Shown here in pieces: positions 22,923 through 31,514 of a stretch of DNA of 64,000 nucleotides (position 1 is the stretch's first letter; each line of letters begins with the position of its first letter). Location of the stretch: positions 62,001 through 126,000 of the forward strand of contig JAJPGT010000096.1 in NCBI GenBank assembly GCA_021325655.1. The letters run 5' to 3'. The notes under the pieces are model-generated. The model saw only the letters and a program-made list of their open reading frames with translations. It did not search any database and was not told where the DNA came from. The position numbers and the translations under genes are program-made. The DNA comes from Pseudomonadota bacterium. GTDB lineage: Bacteria > Chloroflexota > UBA6077 > JAJPGT01.

Positions 22923-23891
22923 ATGAAGGTTGTGCGGGTTCACGAGTACGGCGGACCGGACGTGCTGCGGATCGACGAGCTGCCCACCCCGGAGCCTGGG
23001 CCGGGCCAGGTGCGGGTGAGGGTCGAGGCGGCCGGGGTCAACTTCATCGACATCTATCAGCGCAGCGGCCTGTACAAGAATCCGCTGCCGCTGGCGCTCG
23101 GCCTGGAGGGTGCGGGGACAGTGCAGGCGCTTGGCCCAGGCATCACGGAGCTCCAGGTGGGCGATCGGGTCGCCTGGGCGAGCGTGCCCGGCTCCTTCGG
23201 GACCGACGTGCTTGCGCCTGCGGACCGGCTCGTTCCCGTGCCGGAGCGCGTCAGCGCCCGTGACGCGGCGGCGGTCATGCTCCAGGGGATGACGGCCTAT
23301 TACTTGACCCATGCGACATTCCCGCTGAAGCCGGGCGACACCTGCCTGGTGCACGCCGCCGCCGGCGGGGTCGGGCTGCTGCTGTGCCAGATGGCCAAGC
23401 AGTGCGGAGCGCGGGTCATCGGCACCACGTCTACGGAGGCCAAGGCCGCCCTGGCCCGCGAGGCCGGGGCCGACGAGGTGATCCTGTACACGCAGCAGGA
23501 CTTCGAGGCCGAGGTCAAGCGGCTGACCGGCGGGCGGGGCGTCGACGTGGTGTACGACTCCGTCGGCAAGGATACGTTCGACAAGAGCCTCAATTGCCTG
23601 CGGCCGCTCGGCTATATGGTGCTGCTTGGCCAGTCCAGCGGGCCGGTCCCGCCGGTGGATCCCCAGATCCTCAACAGCAAAGGATCGCTCTTCCTGACAC
23701 GCCCCAGCCTGTTCCACTACACCGCCACGCGGGACAAGCTCCTGGAGTACGCCCACGCCGTCCTCGGCATGGTCGCCTCCGGGCAGCTCCGCGTCCGCAT
23801 CGACGAGGTCTATCCGCTGGAGCGCGTCGCCGAGGCCCAGGTCGCCCTTGCCAGTCGCAAGACCAGCGGCAAGCTCCTGATCGTGCCGTAG
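22923..23891 (+). CDS. quinone oxidoreductase (zeta-crystallin/QOR type MDR)
   Basis: 322 residues, the family's normal length. GroES-like N-terminal domain (MKVVRVHEYGGPDVLRI) and Rossmann domain with AAAGGVGLLLCQMAK (about 143-157). The structural and catalytic zinc cysteines of zinc alcohol dehydrogenases are absent, and VNFIDIYQRSGLY plus YDSVGKDTFDKSLNCL are typical of NADPH:quinone reductases. It would reduce quinones by one electron or alkenals using NADPH. Monocistronic, with GAGGA upstream of the ATG. Confidence 0.93.
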   Translation: MKVVRVHEYGGPDVLRIDELPTPEPGPGQVRVRVEAAGVNFIDIYQRSGLYKNPLPLALGLEGAGTVQALGPGITELQVGDRVAWASVPGSFGTDVLAPADRLVPVPERVSARDAAAVMLQGMTAYYLTHATFPLKPGDTCLVHAAAGGVGLLLCQMAKQCGARVIGTTSTEAKAALAREAGADEVILYTQQDFEAEVKRLTGGRGVDVVYDSVGKDTFDKSLNCLRPLGYMVLLGQSSGPVPPVDPQILNSKGSLFLTRPSLFHYTATRDKLLEYAHAVLGMVASGQLRVRIDEVYPLERVAEAQVALASRKTSGKLLIVP

Positions 23892-23969
23892 GGGCTCGCC
23901 AGCCTCGTTCCCCGTCCAGGATCGGCATAGCTGTGGGTATCGTCGGCGGCCGCACCGTTCGCCCGCGGC

Positions 23970-24383
23970 TCAGCGACGATGCTCGGCGAGGGTGCGCTCG
24001 ATCTTCGCGAGCAAGGCCTCCAGGTCGAACGGCTTGGCAAGTACCCCCACCCCGTACTGCTGGAGCAAGGGCTCGTGGTCCTGGAGCGAGCGGATCGCCG
24101 CCGAGCAGACGATCACCGGGATGGGCCGCGTCGTCGGGTCCAGCGTAAGCAGCTCCAGAATCTTCCAGCCCGGCTCTTCGCCCCCCATCACGATGTCCAG
24201 GATAACCAGGTCGGGCTGGGTCTCCTTGACAAATCGGTAGGCGTCCTGCCACTGCTTACAGACCAGGACATCGTAGCCCTCGGTCTCCTGCAGGAGCTCC
24301 TGCATGAGCGCGAGGTAGGTAGTGTCGTCGTTGATCACCGCGATGCGGGGACGTCCGGACCGCGGCTCGAGCGATTGAGGCAT
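23970..24383 (-). CDS. stand-alone receiver domain protein
   Basis: 137 residues from the ATG at 24383. A single receiver domain with IAVINDDT (acidic pair), phospho-acceptor Asp in VILDIVMGGEEPG, Ser in VIVCSAAI, and Lys in GVLAKPFDLEAL. No output domain follows. Such proteins act as phosphate shuttles or bind targets directly. No kinase is adjacent. Confidence 0.9.
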   Translation of the reverse strand: MPQSLEPRSGRPRIAVINDDTTYLALMQELLQETEGYDVLVCKQWQDAYRFVKETQPDLVILDIVMGGEEPGWKILELLTLDPTTRPIPVIVCSAAIRSLQDHEPLLQQYGVGVLAKPFDLEALLAKIERTLAEHRR

Positions 24384-24552
24384 ACGGTCGGTCCTCCGAA
24401 GAGTCAGGTGAGTCCACCAGGATCCGTCGCGCCGGCCGAGGCCGCGCGCGGCGGCACGCTTTGCAGCGAGACAGGTGCTGCCCACAGGCTATCTTGACAT
24501 ACCTGGCCGACATGCCGCCCGGGCCCGGGCCGCTGCGGCTCCGAGCAGCCGA

Positions 24553-25569
24553 TCACCGCGCCAGACGCAGCTCGTCCTGGGCCCCGTAGCGCTCCACCAG
24601 CGCTCGGGCGACCGCCGCGACCCGGGCGCGCAGCTCCGGCGGCGCCAGCACCTCCACCGCGTCGCCCCACTCCAGAATCCAAGGCGTAATCTCGAGCAGG
24701 CCTGCCACAGTAAAGACAAGCTCCAGGCTGCCGTCCGGGTGGGTGATGGCGCGCTGCGACGGGTGCCAGTGCGCCTCGCGGGCTCGGCTCGCCGCCGCCG
24801 GGTCGTGGAAGCGCAGCCGGACCTCGACCGGTGGCTCGTCGACGATGCCCCAGGCGAGATTGAACCGTGCATACGGGTCGAAGTCGGCCGGAACCTCAAA
24901 CCGCTCGTCCGTGAGCGCGGCCCGCTGGATGCGTTCGACCTTGAACGTGCGGAGAGCCTGCGTATAGCTATCGTGGGCGATCAGGTAGCAGGCGTGAGCG
25001 CGCGGATGCGGCTCCAGGAAGTACGGCGCTACCAGCCGCTCGTTGGTGAACACGCGCCCGTCCGGATGCTGGTACGGATACCAGATCCGCACCTTGCGCC
25101 CCTGCGCCCAGCCGGTTTCGAGCGCCTCCAGCACCTGGCTATAGGTGGCGTCCCGTGGACGCTCCTGCAGCGCAGTAATCGTCGCCTGGACGTGCTGTGC
25201 GATCGTCGGCGGCAGCACGGTGGCGAGCTTGTCGAACGCGCTCAGTACGTGATCGTCGCGTTTGTCGGCGAAGCGGGCAAACAGCCGAGCGCTGAGAAAG
25301 AGGGCGACCGCCTCATGCAGCGTCAGCTTCAACGGTGGGAGGAACGCCTTGGACTCGGTCCCCCAGCGGCCCTCCTGCTGCCAGACGGGGATCTTCAGCT
25401 CCCCCTCCAGCGCGTGCAGGTCGCGGTACACCGTACGTATGCTCATCTCGACCCGCCGGGCGATCTCCGCGGCGGTCAGGCCATGTGGATGGGCGTACAG
25501 CAGGTGCGCCACGCGCAGCAGTCGGGCGGTACGGTCGCGCTTGATGCCGTCACGGAATAGCTCGGCCAT
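24553..25569 (-). CDS. WYL-domain HTH transcriptional regulator
   Basis: 338 residues from the ATG at 25569. N-terminal HTH (about 10-65) with LTAAEIARRVEMSIRTVYRDLHALE, a middle linker, a WYL domain (about 140-220) containing VRIWYPYQ...FLEPH and AHDSYTQALRTFKVERI, and a WCX-type C-terminus ending in WGDAVEVLAPPELR. WYL domains sense nucleic acid or nucleotide ligands. It is divergent from a gamma-glutamylcyclotransferase-fold gene 60 bases away and upstream of the lone receiver on the same strand. No defence or CRISPR genes are nearby. Confidence 0.92.
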   Translation of the reverse strand: MAELFRDGIKRDRTARLLRVAHLLYAHPHGLTAAEIARRVEMSIRTVYRDLHALEGELKIPVWQQEGRWGTESKAFLPPLKLTLHEAVALFLSARLFARFADKRDDHVLSAFDKLATVLPPTIAQHVQATITALQERPRDATYSQVLEALETGWAQGRKVRIWYPYQHPDGRVFTNERLVAPYFLEPHPRAHACYLIAHDSYTQALRTFKVERIQRAALTDERFEVPADFDPYARFNLAWGIVDEPPVEVRLRFHDPAAASRAREAHWHPSQRAITHPDGSLELVFTVAGLLEITPWILEWGDAVEVLAPPELRARVAAVARALVERYGAQDELRLAR

Positions 25570-25629
25570 TGTGGGCGGAAGGGTACGCGCCCCGCCGCCA
25601 ACCGTCAAGAGGTGAGACAGCGAGGTCGC

Positions 25630-26007
25630 ATGCCGGAGGCGATCCTGCCCCTCTTTGCCTACGGGACCCTGCGCGACCCGGCGCTGCTCGACCGCTTGCT
25701 CGGGCCGAGCCCGGAGCGGACGCTGGTGGCCGCCGAGCTGCGGGACTTCGCGAAGGTCTGGCGGCCCGGCTTCGACTACCCGCTCGTCGTCCCCCAGCCC
25801 GGCGCCCGGGTACGCGGGGTGCTGATCTTCGGGCTGGACGGCGAGGCGTACCGGGTGCTGGACGACTATGAGGGCGTGGCCGAGGGCGACTATCGGCGCA
25901 TCCAGGCGCGGGTGTGGCCCCGCGGCGCCGAGCGCCAGGCGGTGGAGGCCTACGTCTACGCCGCGGGGCCGCGCTGGGAGCCGCCGAGCAGCTCCGCCGC
26001 CCACTAA
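25630..26007 (+). CDS. gamma-glutamylcyclotransferase-fold (AIG2-like) protein
   Basis: 125 residues from the ATG at 25630 (GAGG four bases before); a GTG at 25612 would add six residues. The fold's signature FAYGTLRDPALLDRLLG is at the N-terminus, and the acidic catalytic region appears in VLDDYEGVAEGDYRRI, with Glu in DYEGV. Family members cyclise gamma-glutamyl groups or remove them from amines. The small size fits the AIG2/BtrG subgroup. Substrate unknown. Confidence 0.85.
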   Translation: MPEAILPLFAYGTLRDPALLDRLLGPSPERTLVAAELRDFAKVWRPGFDYPLVVPQPGARVRGVLIFGLDGEAYRVLDDYEGVAEGDYRRIQARVWPRGAERQAVEAYVYAAGPRWEPPSSSAAH

Positions 26008-26011
26008 TGGC

Positions 26012-26533
26012 TCAGGTCTCGCTCGCGGGAAGGGCGCCCTCCAGCTCCAGCAACCAGCGCTTCAGCGCTAGCCCACCGCCGTAGCCGGTGAGCGCGCCAT
26101 CACTGCCGAGCACCCGGTGGCAGGGGACGACGATCGCGACCGGGTTCTGGCCGTTTGCCGCGCCGACGGCGCGGACCGCCCGCGGCTGGCCGATCGCCAC
26201 CGCCACCTGGCGGTAGCTGCGGATCTCGCCGTACTCAATCGCTTGCAGCATCTCCCAGACACGGAGCTGGAATGGCGTTCCGCGCAGGTCGAGCGGGAGT
26301 GTGAAGCGGCGGCGCTGGCCAGCGAAGTACTCCGCGAGCTGCTCCGCCACCGGGCTCGATCCGCCCTGGTAGGGCACGAGCCGCGTGCCCGGGAACCAGC
26401 GCCGGGCCCAGCCCTCCCGCAGCCCATCCGGCTCGCCGGGCAGCCGTAGGGCGGCCAGCCCACGTGGTGTGTGCAGCGCCCACAGGAGACCACACGGGGA
26501 GGGAATCGTTTCGACGCAGGCTATCTCGTCCAT
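26012..26533 (-). CDS. ogt: methylated-DNA--protein-cysteine methyltransferase
   Basis: 173 residues from the ATG at 26533. The active-site PCHRV motif is present (IVVPCHRVLG), with the HTH-type DNA-binding element RAVGAANGQNP before it and GYGGGLALKRWLLELE after it. It transfers the alkyl group from O6-alkylguanine to its own cysteine, a suicide repair reaction. It lies 84 bases downstream of the AlkA-like gene on the same strand, so alkylation repair genes are paired. It converges on the GGCT gene. Confidence 0.95.
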   Translation of the reverse strand: MDEIACVETIPSPCGLLWALHTPRGLAALRLPGEPDGLREGWARRWFPGTRLVPYQGGSSPVAEQLAEYFAGQRRRFTLPLDLRGTPFQLRVWEMLQAIEYGEIRSYRQVAVAIGQPRAVRAVGAANGQNPVAIVVPCHRVLGSDGALTGYGGGLALKRWLLELEGALPASET

Positions 26534-26617
26534 GGCGCCGCGCCCCACCCCATGGTACGGGGCGCGGCCTGAGGCCGCTAGAGCGAGCCTGTGCGGTTCG
26601 GGGCCGTGGCTCCCCTG

Positions 26618-27574
26618 TTAGGATCCTACCAAGCTGTGAGGATCGTGGGCGAGCGCGTGCAGCAGGAGCTGCTGGGCCACGCCTGCCGCCGCGCCCCAGT
26701 GCGCGGTGAGCTCTCGCACCTCCTGCTCCGCGAGCAGCCGCCCGCCCGCGTAGGCGAGCCCGACCGCCTTGCGAACGCCCAGGTCGCCGGCGGCCACCCG
26801 CGGCCGGCCCAGGGTGCGGGCGAGCAGCCAGTCGGCGGTCCAGCGCCCCAGGCCCCGCAGCGCGGTAATCCGTTCGATCACCGCCTCGTCGGGTAGCTCG
26901 CGCAGCCTCGCCAGGTCCAGCCGCCCGCTCGCCACTTCGGCCGCGGTAGCGACGAGATATTCTGCCTTGCGGGTGGTGAACTGGAGCGCCCGCAGCGCCG
27001 CAGGCGCGAGGCCGGCCAGCCGTTCGGGATCAAAGCTGTACACCTCCCTACCTGCCACTATGTGCCGGGTCCCGAACGCCTCGGCCAGCCGGCGGCGGGT
27101 GGTCGCGGCCCAGCGCAGGTTTACCTGCTGGGCGCTGATCGCGCGAATCAGCGCGGTGAGCAGGTCGAGCTGGAGCACTGGCCGCGTGCCCGGGAAGCGC
27201 TGCTCCAGCCGGGCGACGAGGGGATCGATCGCGCAGAGCGTCGCTAGCGCCGCTGGCGCCTGGACAAACATCCCCTGCACCGCTGCTTCGACAGCCGGGC
27301 GGTGGCGGGCATCTGCCACTGCTACCTCCAGCGCTGGCGCCTCCACACTCCCGGCCACGGTACAGGCAAAGGCAATAACCTGGCCATCGGCCCGCGTTGT
27401 CCGAAGCAGCGTCCGGCCGTCCCAGCGGTCCACCAGGTCGTCGCCCCAGCGGTGGAACCCTTCCAGCGAGGCGGCGAGATCGAGCGGCCCCTGGAGCGCG
27501 ACGGTGAAGCGCGTCCCGGGCTCGATCGCCTCGCCGGCCCAACCCGGGCCATGCGCCTGGATCTCGTCTCTCAT
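26618..27574 (-). CDS. DNA-3-methyladenine glycosylase II (AlkA-like)
   Basis: 318 residues from the ATG at 27574 (an upstream TTG is possible). The AlkA N-terminal domain (about 1-120) is followed by the HhH-GPD domain: LLTALIRAISAQQVNLRWA, then the hairpin LRGLGRWTADWLLARTLG and the catalytic Asp in AAGDLGVRKAV. It excises alkylated purines by base flipping. It shares a strand with the neighbouring ogt gene. Divergent from the SDR gene. Confidence 0.92.
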   Translation of the reverse strand: MRDEIQAHGPGWAGEAIEPGTRFTVALQGPLDLAASLEGFHRWGDDLVDRWDGRTLLRTTRADGQVIAFACTVAGSVEAPALEVAVADARHRPAVEAAVQGMFVQAPAALATLCAIDPLVARLEQRFPGTRPVLQLDLLTALIRAISAQQVNLRWAATTRRRLAEAFGTRHIVAGREVYSFDPERLAGLAPAALRALQFTTRKAEYLVATAAEVASGRLDLARLRELPDEAVIERITALRGLGRWTADWLLARTLGRPRVAAGDLGVRKAVGLAYAGGRLLAEQEVRELTAHWGAAAGVAQQLLLHALAHDPHSLVGS

Positions 27575-27698
27575 CCTCGACGGCAACGCAGCCCCCTCGC
27601 AACAGCACGGACGACGTAGACTACCGCTCCAGAGGACGGCCGCGGGGCAGACGGAGCTATCCTCGCCTCACGGGAGCGTAGCTCGCAAGGAGGAGCTG

Positions 27699-28532
27699 AT
27701 GAGCCTGGCCGGTCGGGTCACCCTGGTCACTGGCGGCAATCGCGGGATCGGGCGGGCCATCGCGCTCGCGCTCGCCGAGGCCGGGGCGGATGTCGCGATC
27801 ATCGCCCGCGACCTGGCCGCCTGCCAGGCGGTCGCCGCCGAGGTGGAGGCGCGCGGCCGGCGGGGGCTCGCCTGGCGCTGTGACGTGACCCGGGCGGACC
27901 AGGTGCAGGCGGCGGTGGAGGCAGTTCTGGCGCGCCACGGCCGGCTGGACGTGCTGGTCAACAACGCCGGGGCCTCCCCGTTCGACAAGCCGGTGCTGGA
28001 GCTGGCCGAGTCCGAGTGGGACGCGGTGCTCGCGGTCAACCTCACGGGCCCGTTCCTGGTCTGCCGCGCTGCGGGCCCGGCGCTGCTGCGGCAGCCGGGC
28101 GCCAGCGTCGTCAACATCGCCAGCATCGCCGCCGACACCCCGATCCCGGGCGAGGCCGCCTACAGCGCCGCCAAAGCCGGGCTTGTCTCGCTCACCCGTT
28201 CGCTGGCCCAGGAGTGGGGCCCGTGGGGCGTCCGGGTCAACGCCATCGCCCCCGGCTACGTCGCGACCGGCATCAACCGCGCCGTCTGGGAGCGCCTCCC
28301 GCCCTCCCTGGCTACCCCGGGCGACCTGGCACGCGCCCTGGAGGCGGCGCCCGACCCTACCACCCGGCGGGCGCTGGAGGTGTACGCCCGCACCGTCCAC
28401 CGCACGCCGCTGGGCCGCTACGGCGCCGCGGAGGAGATCGCCAACCTGGCTGTTTTCCTCGCTTCCGACGCCGCCAGCTTTATCACCGGCAGCGTCTTCT
28501 TCGCGGACGGCGGCTGGCAGGCCCGGCGCTAG
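27699..28532 (+). CDS. short-chain dehydrogenase/reductase
   Basis: 277 residues. The ATG at 27699 is chosen because AAGGAGGAG lies directly before it; the 310-codon open extension upstream is the shadow of alkA. Classical SDR features: TGGNRGIG (cofactor loop), NNAGASP, catalytic Ser in NIASIA, YSAAK (Tyr and Lys), and a C-terminal FFADGGW. An insertion of about 25 residues after ATGINRAVWERLPPS lengthens the substrate loop. The substrate is not predictable. Confidence 0.93.
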   Translation: MSLAGRVTLVTGGNRGIGRAIALALAEAGADVAIIARDLAACQAVAAEVEARGRRGLAWRCDVTRADQVQAAVEAVLARHGRLDVLVNNAGASPFDKPVLELAESEWDAVLAVNLTGPFLVCRAAGPALLRQPGASVVNIASIAADTPIPGEAAYSAAKAGLVSLTRSLAQEWGPWGVRVNAIAPGYVATGINRAVWERLPPSLATPGDLARALEAAPDPTTRRALEVYARTVHRTPLGRYGAAEEIANLAVFLASDAASFITGSVFFADGGWQARR

Positions 28533-28596
28533 ACGGCGGGCTGGTCGAGCGTGTCCAGGTCCACCTACCGCGGCCACACATCGGGCCAAGCCGAGG

Positions 28597-29667
28597 TTAT
28601 GACTGGGACGGGCGCTTGTAGATGCCGCGCTGGACGAGTAGCTCAATCTGCTTGTCGATCACCTCCCGGCGGAAGTCGGCGTGCTTGAAGGGCGCGCGGT
28701 CCTGGTACAGGTTCTTCGGATACAGCGGCTGCTCGTAGATGAGCTGGTACACCTCGGTGCGCAGGTCCTTCATCCAATTGTCCCATTGCGCCCGGGTGCG
28801 GAAGTCGCGCAGTGCTTCGATGTCGATCGTCCCGGCCACGTAGGTGGACCCGGCGCCATAGAGCTGCTGGCCGACGACGCGGCCCTTGTAGTCCACGATC
28901 ATCGACCGGCCGCCGAAGGTATCGATCGGCAGATCGGAGTCGGCGGTCAGGTAGTAGGTTCCCATGTTCGGGGCAACGATGTAGAAGTTGTTGTCCAGCG
29001 CTCGGGCCCGGTTCTGGATCTCGAAGAACTCGTTGCCGGTATGCGGATGGGGGTACGAGGCTCGGTACACCACCTCGGCCCCGTTCATCGCCAGCCCGCG
29101 CGCGTTCTCCGGGTACGAGCCCTCGTTCGCCATCAGCACCGCCAGGCGGCCGATCTCGGTGTCCGCCACCGGGTAGAACGCCTCCAGGGTGCGGCCGTAC
29201 AGCTCGGTCCAGGTGTCCCAGACGTCGTGGGGCGTCACCGAGTGCTCCACGGGGTACAATGTCGCCAGCTTGTAGTGCTTCAGGATCACCTCGCCGTTCG
29301 GGTCGAGAGCGAAGCCGACGTTGAAGAAGCGATCCGGGAACTGCTCGTGCCGTGCCTTGGCCTGGGCCATAAGGTACACCTTCCAGTGCTTGGCTAGATC
29401 GCCCAGGTAGCGCGTCTCGGGCCCCGGGATGTCGATCGCACACTCGCGGGCGTACTGCACGTGATCCATGTCGAACACTTCGTCGGTGAAGCCCTGCAGT
29501 GCCCCTTCAGGGACGACCACCAGCCGCACCGGCAGATCGAGGCTGGATAGCCAGGAGGCGGCGGCGATCAGGTGGGACAGGTGCTCCAGGTTGCGCTCGA
29601 TCTCCTCGCGCTTGCGCACGCCGCGGACGGTGGGAATCAGGCCAACGGCGGTGTAGGGCTGTATCAC
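28597..29667 (-). CDS. nitrilase-superfamily protein with the catalytic cysteine replaced by alanine
   Basis: 356 residues from the GTG at 29667, which follows AAGGAGG. The nitrilase fold is clear: Glu in VVVPEGALQGF, Lys in LKHYKLATLYP, and a downstream Glu in YPVEHS. At the nucleophile position, where active members read (L/I)C(Y/W)(D/E)xxFPE, this protein reads VLMANEGSYPE, so the Cys is Ala (codon GCG around 29129). The surrounding fold is intact and the frame is open, so this is not a decayed gene. It may be a non-hydrolytic binding protein or use another residue. Divergent from the M20 peptidase gene. Confidence 0.85.
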   Translation of the reverse strand: MIQPYTAVGLIPTVRGVRKREEIERNLEHLSHLIAAASWLSSLDLPVRLVVVPEGALQGFTDEVFDMDHVQYARECAIDIPGPETRYLGDLAKHWKVYLMAQAKARHEQFPDRFFNVGFALDPNGEVILKHYKLATLYPVEHSVTPHDVWDTWTELYGRTLEAFYPVADTEIGRLAVLMANEGSYPENARGLAMNGAEVVYRASYPHPHTGNEFFEIQNRARALDNNFYIVAPNMGTYYLTADSDLPIDTFGGRSMIVDYKGRVVGQQLYGAGSTYVAGTIDIEALRDFRTRAQWDNWMKDLRTEVYQLIYEQPLYPKNLYQDRAPFKHADFRREVIDKQIELLVQRGIYKRPSQS

Positions 29668-29734
29668 GGCAACCTCCTTCTCGCTCAGCGGTCGACACGA
29701 AAACGGAACGCCATTGTACGATGAACGTCCCGAG

Positions 29735-29775
29735 CCCCGAGCGGTCGAGCAGCTCCCAGGGCTGCCCGCTCGGGG
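29735..29775 (+). other. hairpin in the leader between divergent genes
   Basis: CCCCGAGCGG (29735-29744) and CCGCTCGGGG (29766-29775) are perfect 10-base inverted repeats with a 21-base loop, about 50 bases before the likely start of the M20 peptidase gene. Operator or leader structure. Confidence 0.45.
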
Positions 29776-29822
29776 ATACGACACCCGAGCCCGGAGCTCG
29801 GAGCGCAGAGCTGGAGGCGGAT

Positions 29823-31334
29823 GTGGCCCGCGCGGAGATCGAGCAGCGAATCCTTGGCTACCTGGACACGCATGACGCCGAGGCGGTCGGGCTGCTCCGC
29901 CGCCTGGTGCGGATTCGCAGCCTGGCGCGCCAGGAGGGGACGGTCGACCAGCCGGGGACGGTCGTCCACCTGCTGCGCGGGGAGATCGGACAGGGCGAGC
30001 GGACCGAGGTCGTCGCACAGTCGATCGGTCCCACCAGCCAGAACCTGATCGAGGTGCTGCCCGGCGCTGGCGAGCGCTGCTTCATCATCGAGGCGCACAC
30101 GGATACAGTTCCCGAAGGGCAGCCCGAGCGCTGGTTCGGCGGCGACCCGTTCAGCGCCGCCGAGGGGACCGTAACCTACCTGGGGGATCGGCGGATCCGG
30201 CTGGAGGTGGGCGGGCAGACGCACGAGGCGACGATCCGGGAGCGGATGGCGCGGGTGTGGGAAACCAAGCGGCGCTGGCGGACCGCCCCGATCATCTACG
30301 GCCGGGGCGCGTTCGACAACAAGGCGGCGGTGGCGTCGACCGTCATGGCGATGCGGGCGCTCGCGGCGGTGCTCCCCGCCGCCGAGGCGCGGCTCGGCGG
30401 GACGCTGGTCGCCGCCTACACCGCCGACGAGGAGGAGACCGAGGTGGGGGTGCACGCCCTGGTGGCAGGGCCCGACTCCTGGCTGGGGCAGCGAGGCTGG
30501 CTGGATGGCCCGCGCGACGCCCAGGGCTTCCTGACCAACATCTCGGGCGTCGCGCTCGACGGCTCCTACGGCTACACTCCGGTCGTCGGGCATCGCGGCA
30601 GCGTCCTGCTGGTGCTGAACGTCCAGGGCCGCGCTGCGCACGCCTCCACCCCGTACCTGGGAATCAGCGCGGTAGAGCAGATGAGCCGGCTGCTCGTCGC
30701 GCTCGCCGATGGGCAGGAGGAGCTGGTGCAGCGGCTCCTGCCCGGGCTGGACACGGAGCTGCTCGGCCCGCCCACCCTGGCCATTGGGACGACGATCGCC
30801 GGCGGCGGGGTGCGTGCGGTGCACCGCGACAGCGGCGCCACGATGGTCGAGCGTGGTGGCACCAACGCCGTGCCCGACTGGTGTGAGGCGACAATCGACC
30901 TGCGCTTCCCACCCGGACGTGATTACCCGCGCGACCTCGCCACGCTGCCCGAGCGGATTCGGGCCGAGGTGGAGCGCTTCCTGCGCGAGCGCGTCCCTGT
31001 GGAAGGCTGGTCCTTCACCCTCGCCGCGGCCGGCAGCTCCCCGCCGTGCGCGCTCGGCCGCACCCCGGCCGAAGCGGCCCGCCACCCGCTGGTCGCCCTG
31101 GCTCAGCGCGCCGGCGAGCGGGTGCTGGGCTACGTCCCGGACATCGAGACGGCGCCCGGCGGCACGGACGCCACGGTGATGATCCACCGCGGCCACATCC
31201 CCACCCTGGTGGAGCTGGGGGCGGCCGGCGGGCTCTCTCACGACGCGCACGAGTACGTCGAGCGCGACCAGATCACCGCCGGGGCGAAGATCCTGGCGCT
31301 GATGGCGCTGGACGTCCTCGGCGTCGTCCAGTAA
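29823..31334 (+). CDS. M20-family metallopeptidase / amidohydrolase
   Basis: 503 residues from the GTG at 29823, which has GGAGG five bases upstream; an ATG at 29721 would add 34 low-complexity residues but has no ribosome site. Zinc ligands are recognisable: His-Thr-Asp in EAHTDTVPEG, bridging Asp in GRGAFDNKAAVA, Glu pair in YTADEEETEVG, Asp in VALDGSY and a C-terminal His in LSHDAHEYV. The dimerisation domain sits between (VVGHRGSVLLVLN...RAAHAST). It removes N-terminal or acyl groups from dipeptides or acyl amino acids; exact substrate unknown. It has a long insertion after the HTD motif relative to ArgE/DapE. Confidence 0.88.
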   Translation: MARAEIEQRILGYLDTHDAEAVGLLRRLVRIRSLARQEGTVDQPGTVVHLLRGEIGQGERTEVVAQSIGPTSQNLIEVLPGAGERCFIIEAHTDTVPEGQPERWFGGDPFSAAEGTVTYLGDRRIRLEVGGQTHEATIRERMARVWETKRRWRTAPIIYGRGAFDNKAAVASTVMAMRALAAVLPAAEARLGGTLVAAYTADEEETEVGVHALVAGPDSWLGQRGWLDGPRDAQGFLTNISGVALDGSYGYTPVVGHRGSVLLVLNVQGRAAHASTPYLGISAVEQMSRLLVALADGQEELVQRLLPGLDTELLGPPTLAIGTTIAGGGVRAVHRDSGATMVERGGTNAVPDWCEATIDLRFPPGRDYPRDLATLPERIRAEVERFLRERVPVEGWSFTLAAAGSSPPCALGRTPAEAARHPLVALAQRAGERVLGYVPDIETAPGGTDATVMIHRGHIPTLVELGAAGGLSHDAHEYVERDQITAGAKILALMALDVLGVVQ

Positions 31335-31439
31335 GCAGCCAGTTGCGCCGCCCCCCGGGCTCAGCGGCCGCGTGGCGCTGCCCTGCCCGCCACGCCGCGT
31401 CCCGGGATGCCTGCCGCGCCCTGCCACCGCGCGGGTCTT

Positions 31440-31470
31440 GTGGGCGCTCGGCGGTGTGGCAAGCGCCCAC
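31440..31470. terminator. 9-bp hairpin between convergent genes
   Basis: GTGGGCGCT (31440-31448) and AGCGCCCAC (31462-31470) are exact inverted repeats with a 13-base loop in the 180-base gap between the M20 peptidase stop and the IlvD-like stop. No T-run on either side. Confidence 0.4.
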
Positions 31471-31514
31471 TCGCCCCCACACCAGCCCTACCCGGGGTGG
31501 AGGCCGGAGGCTTC

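Noticed and set aside
24492-24498. TTGACA on the plus strand near 24492 as a promoter
   Set aside because: No -10 at suitable spacing and no plus-strand gene follows before 25630.
24553-25569. WYL regulator as sign of a defence island
   Set aside because: Neighbours are alkylation repair, GGCT-fold and a receiver gene; no nuclease, BREX, CBASS or CRISPR genes are present.
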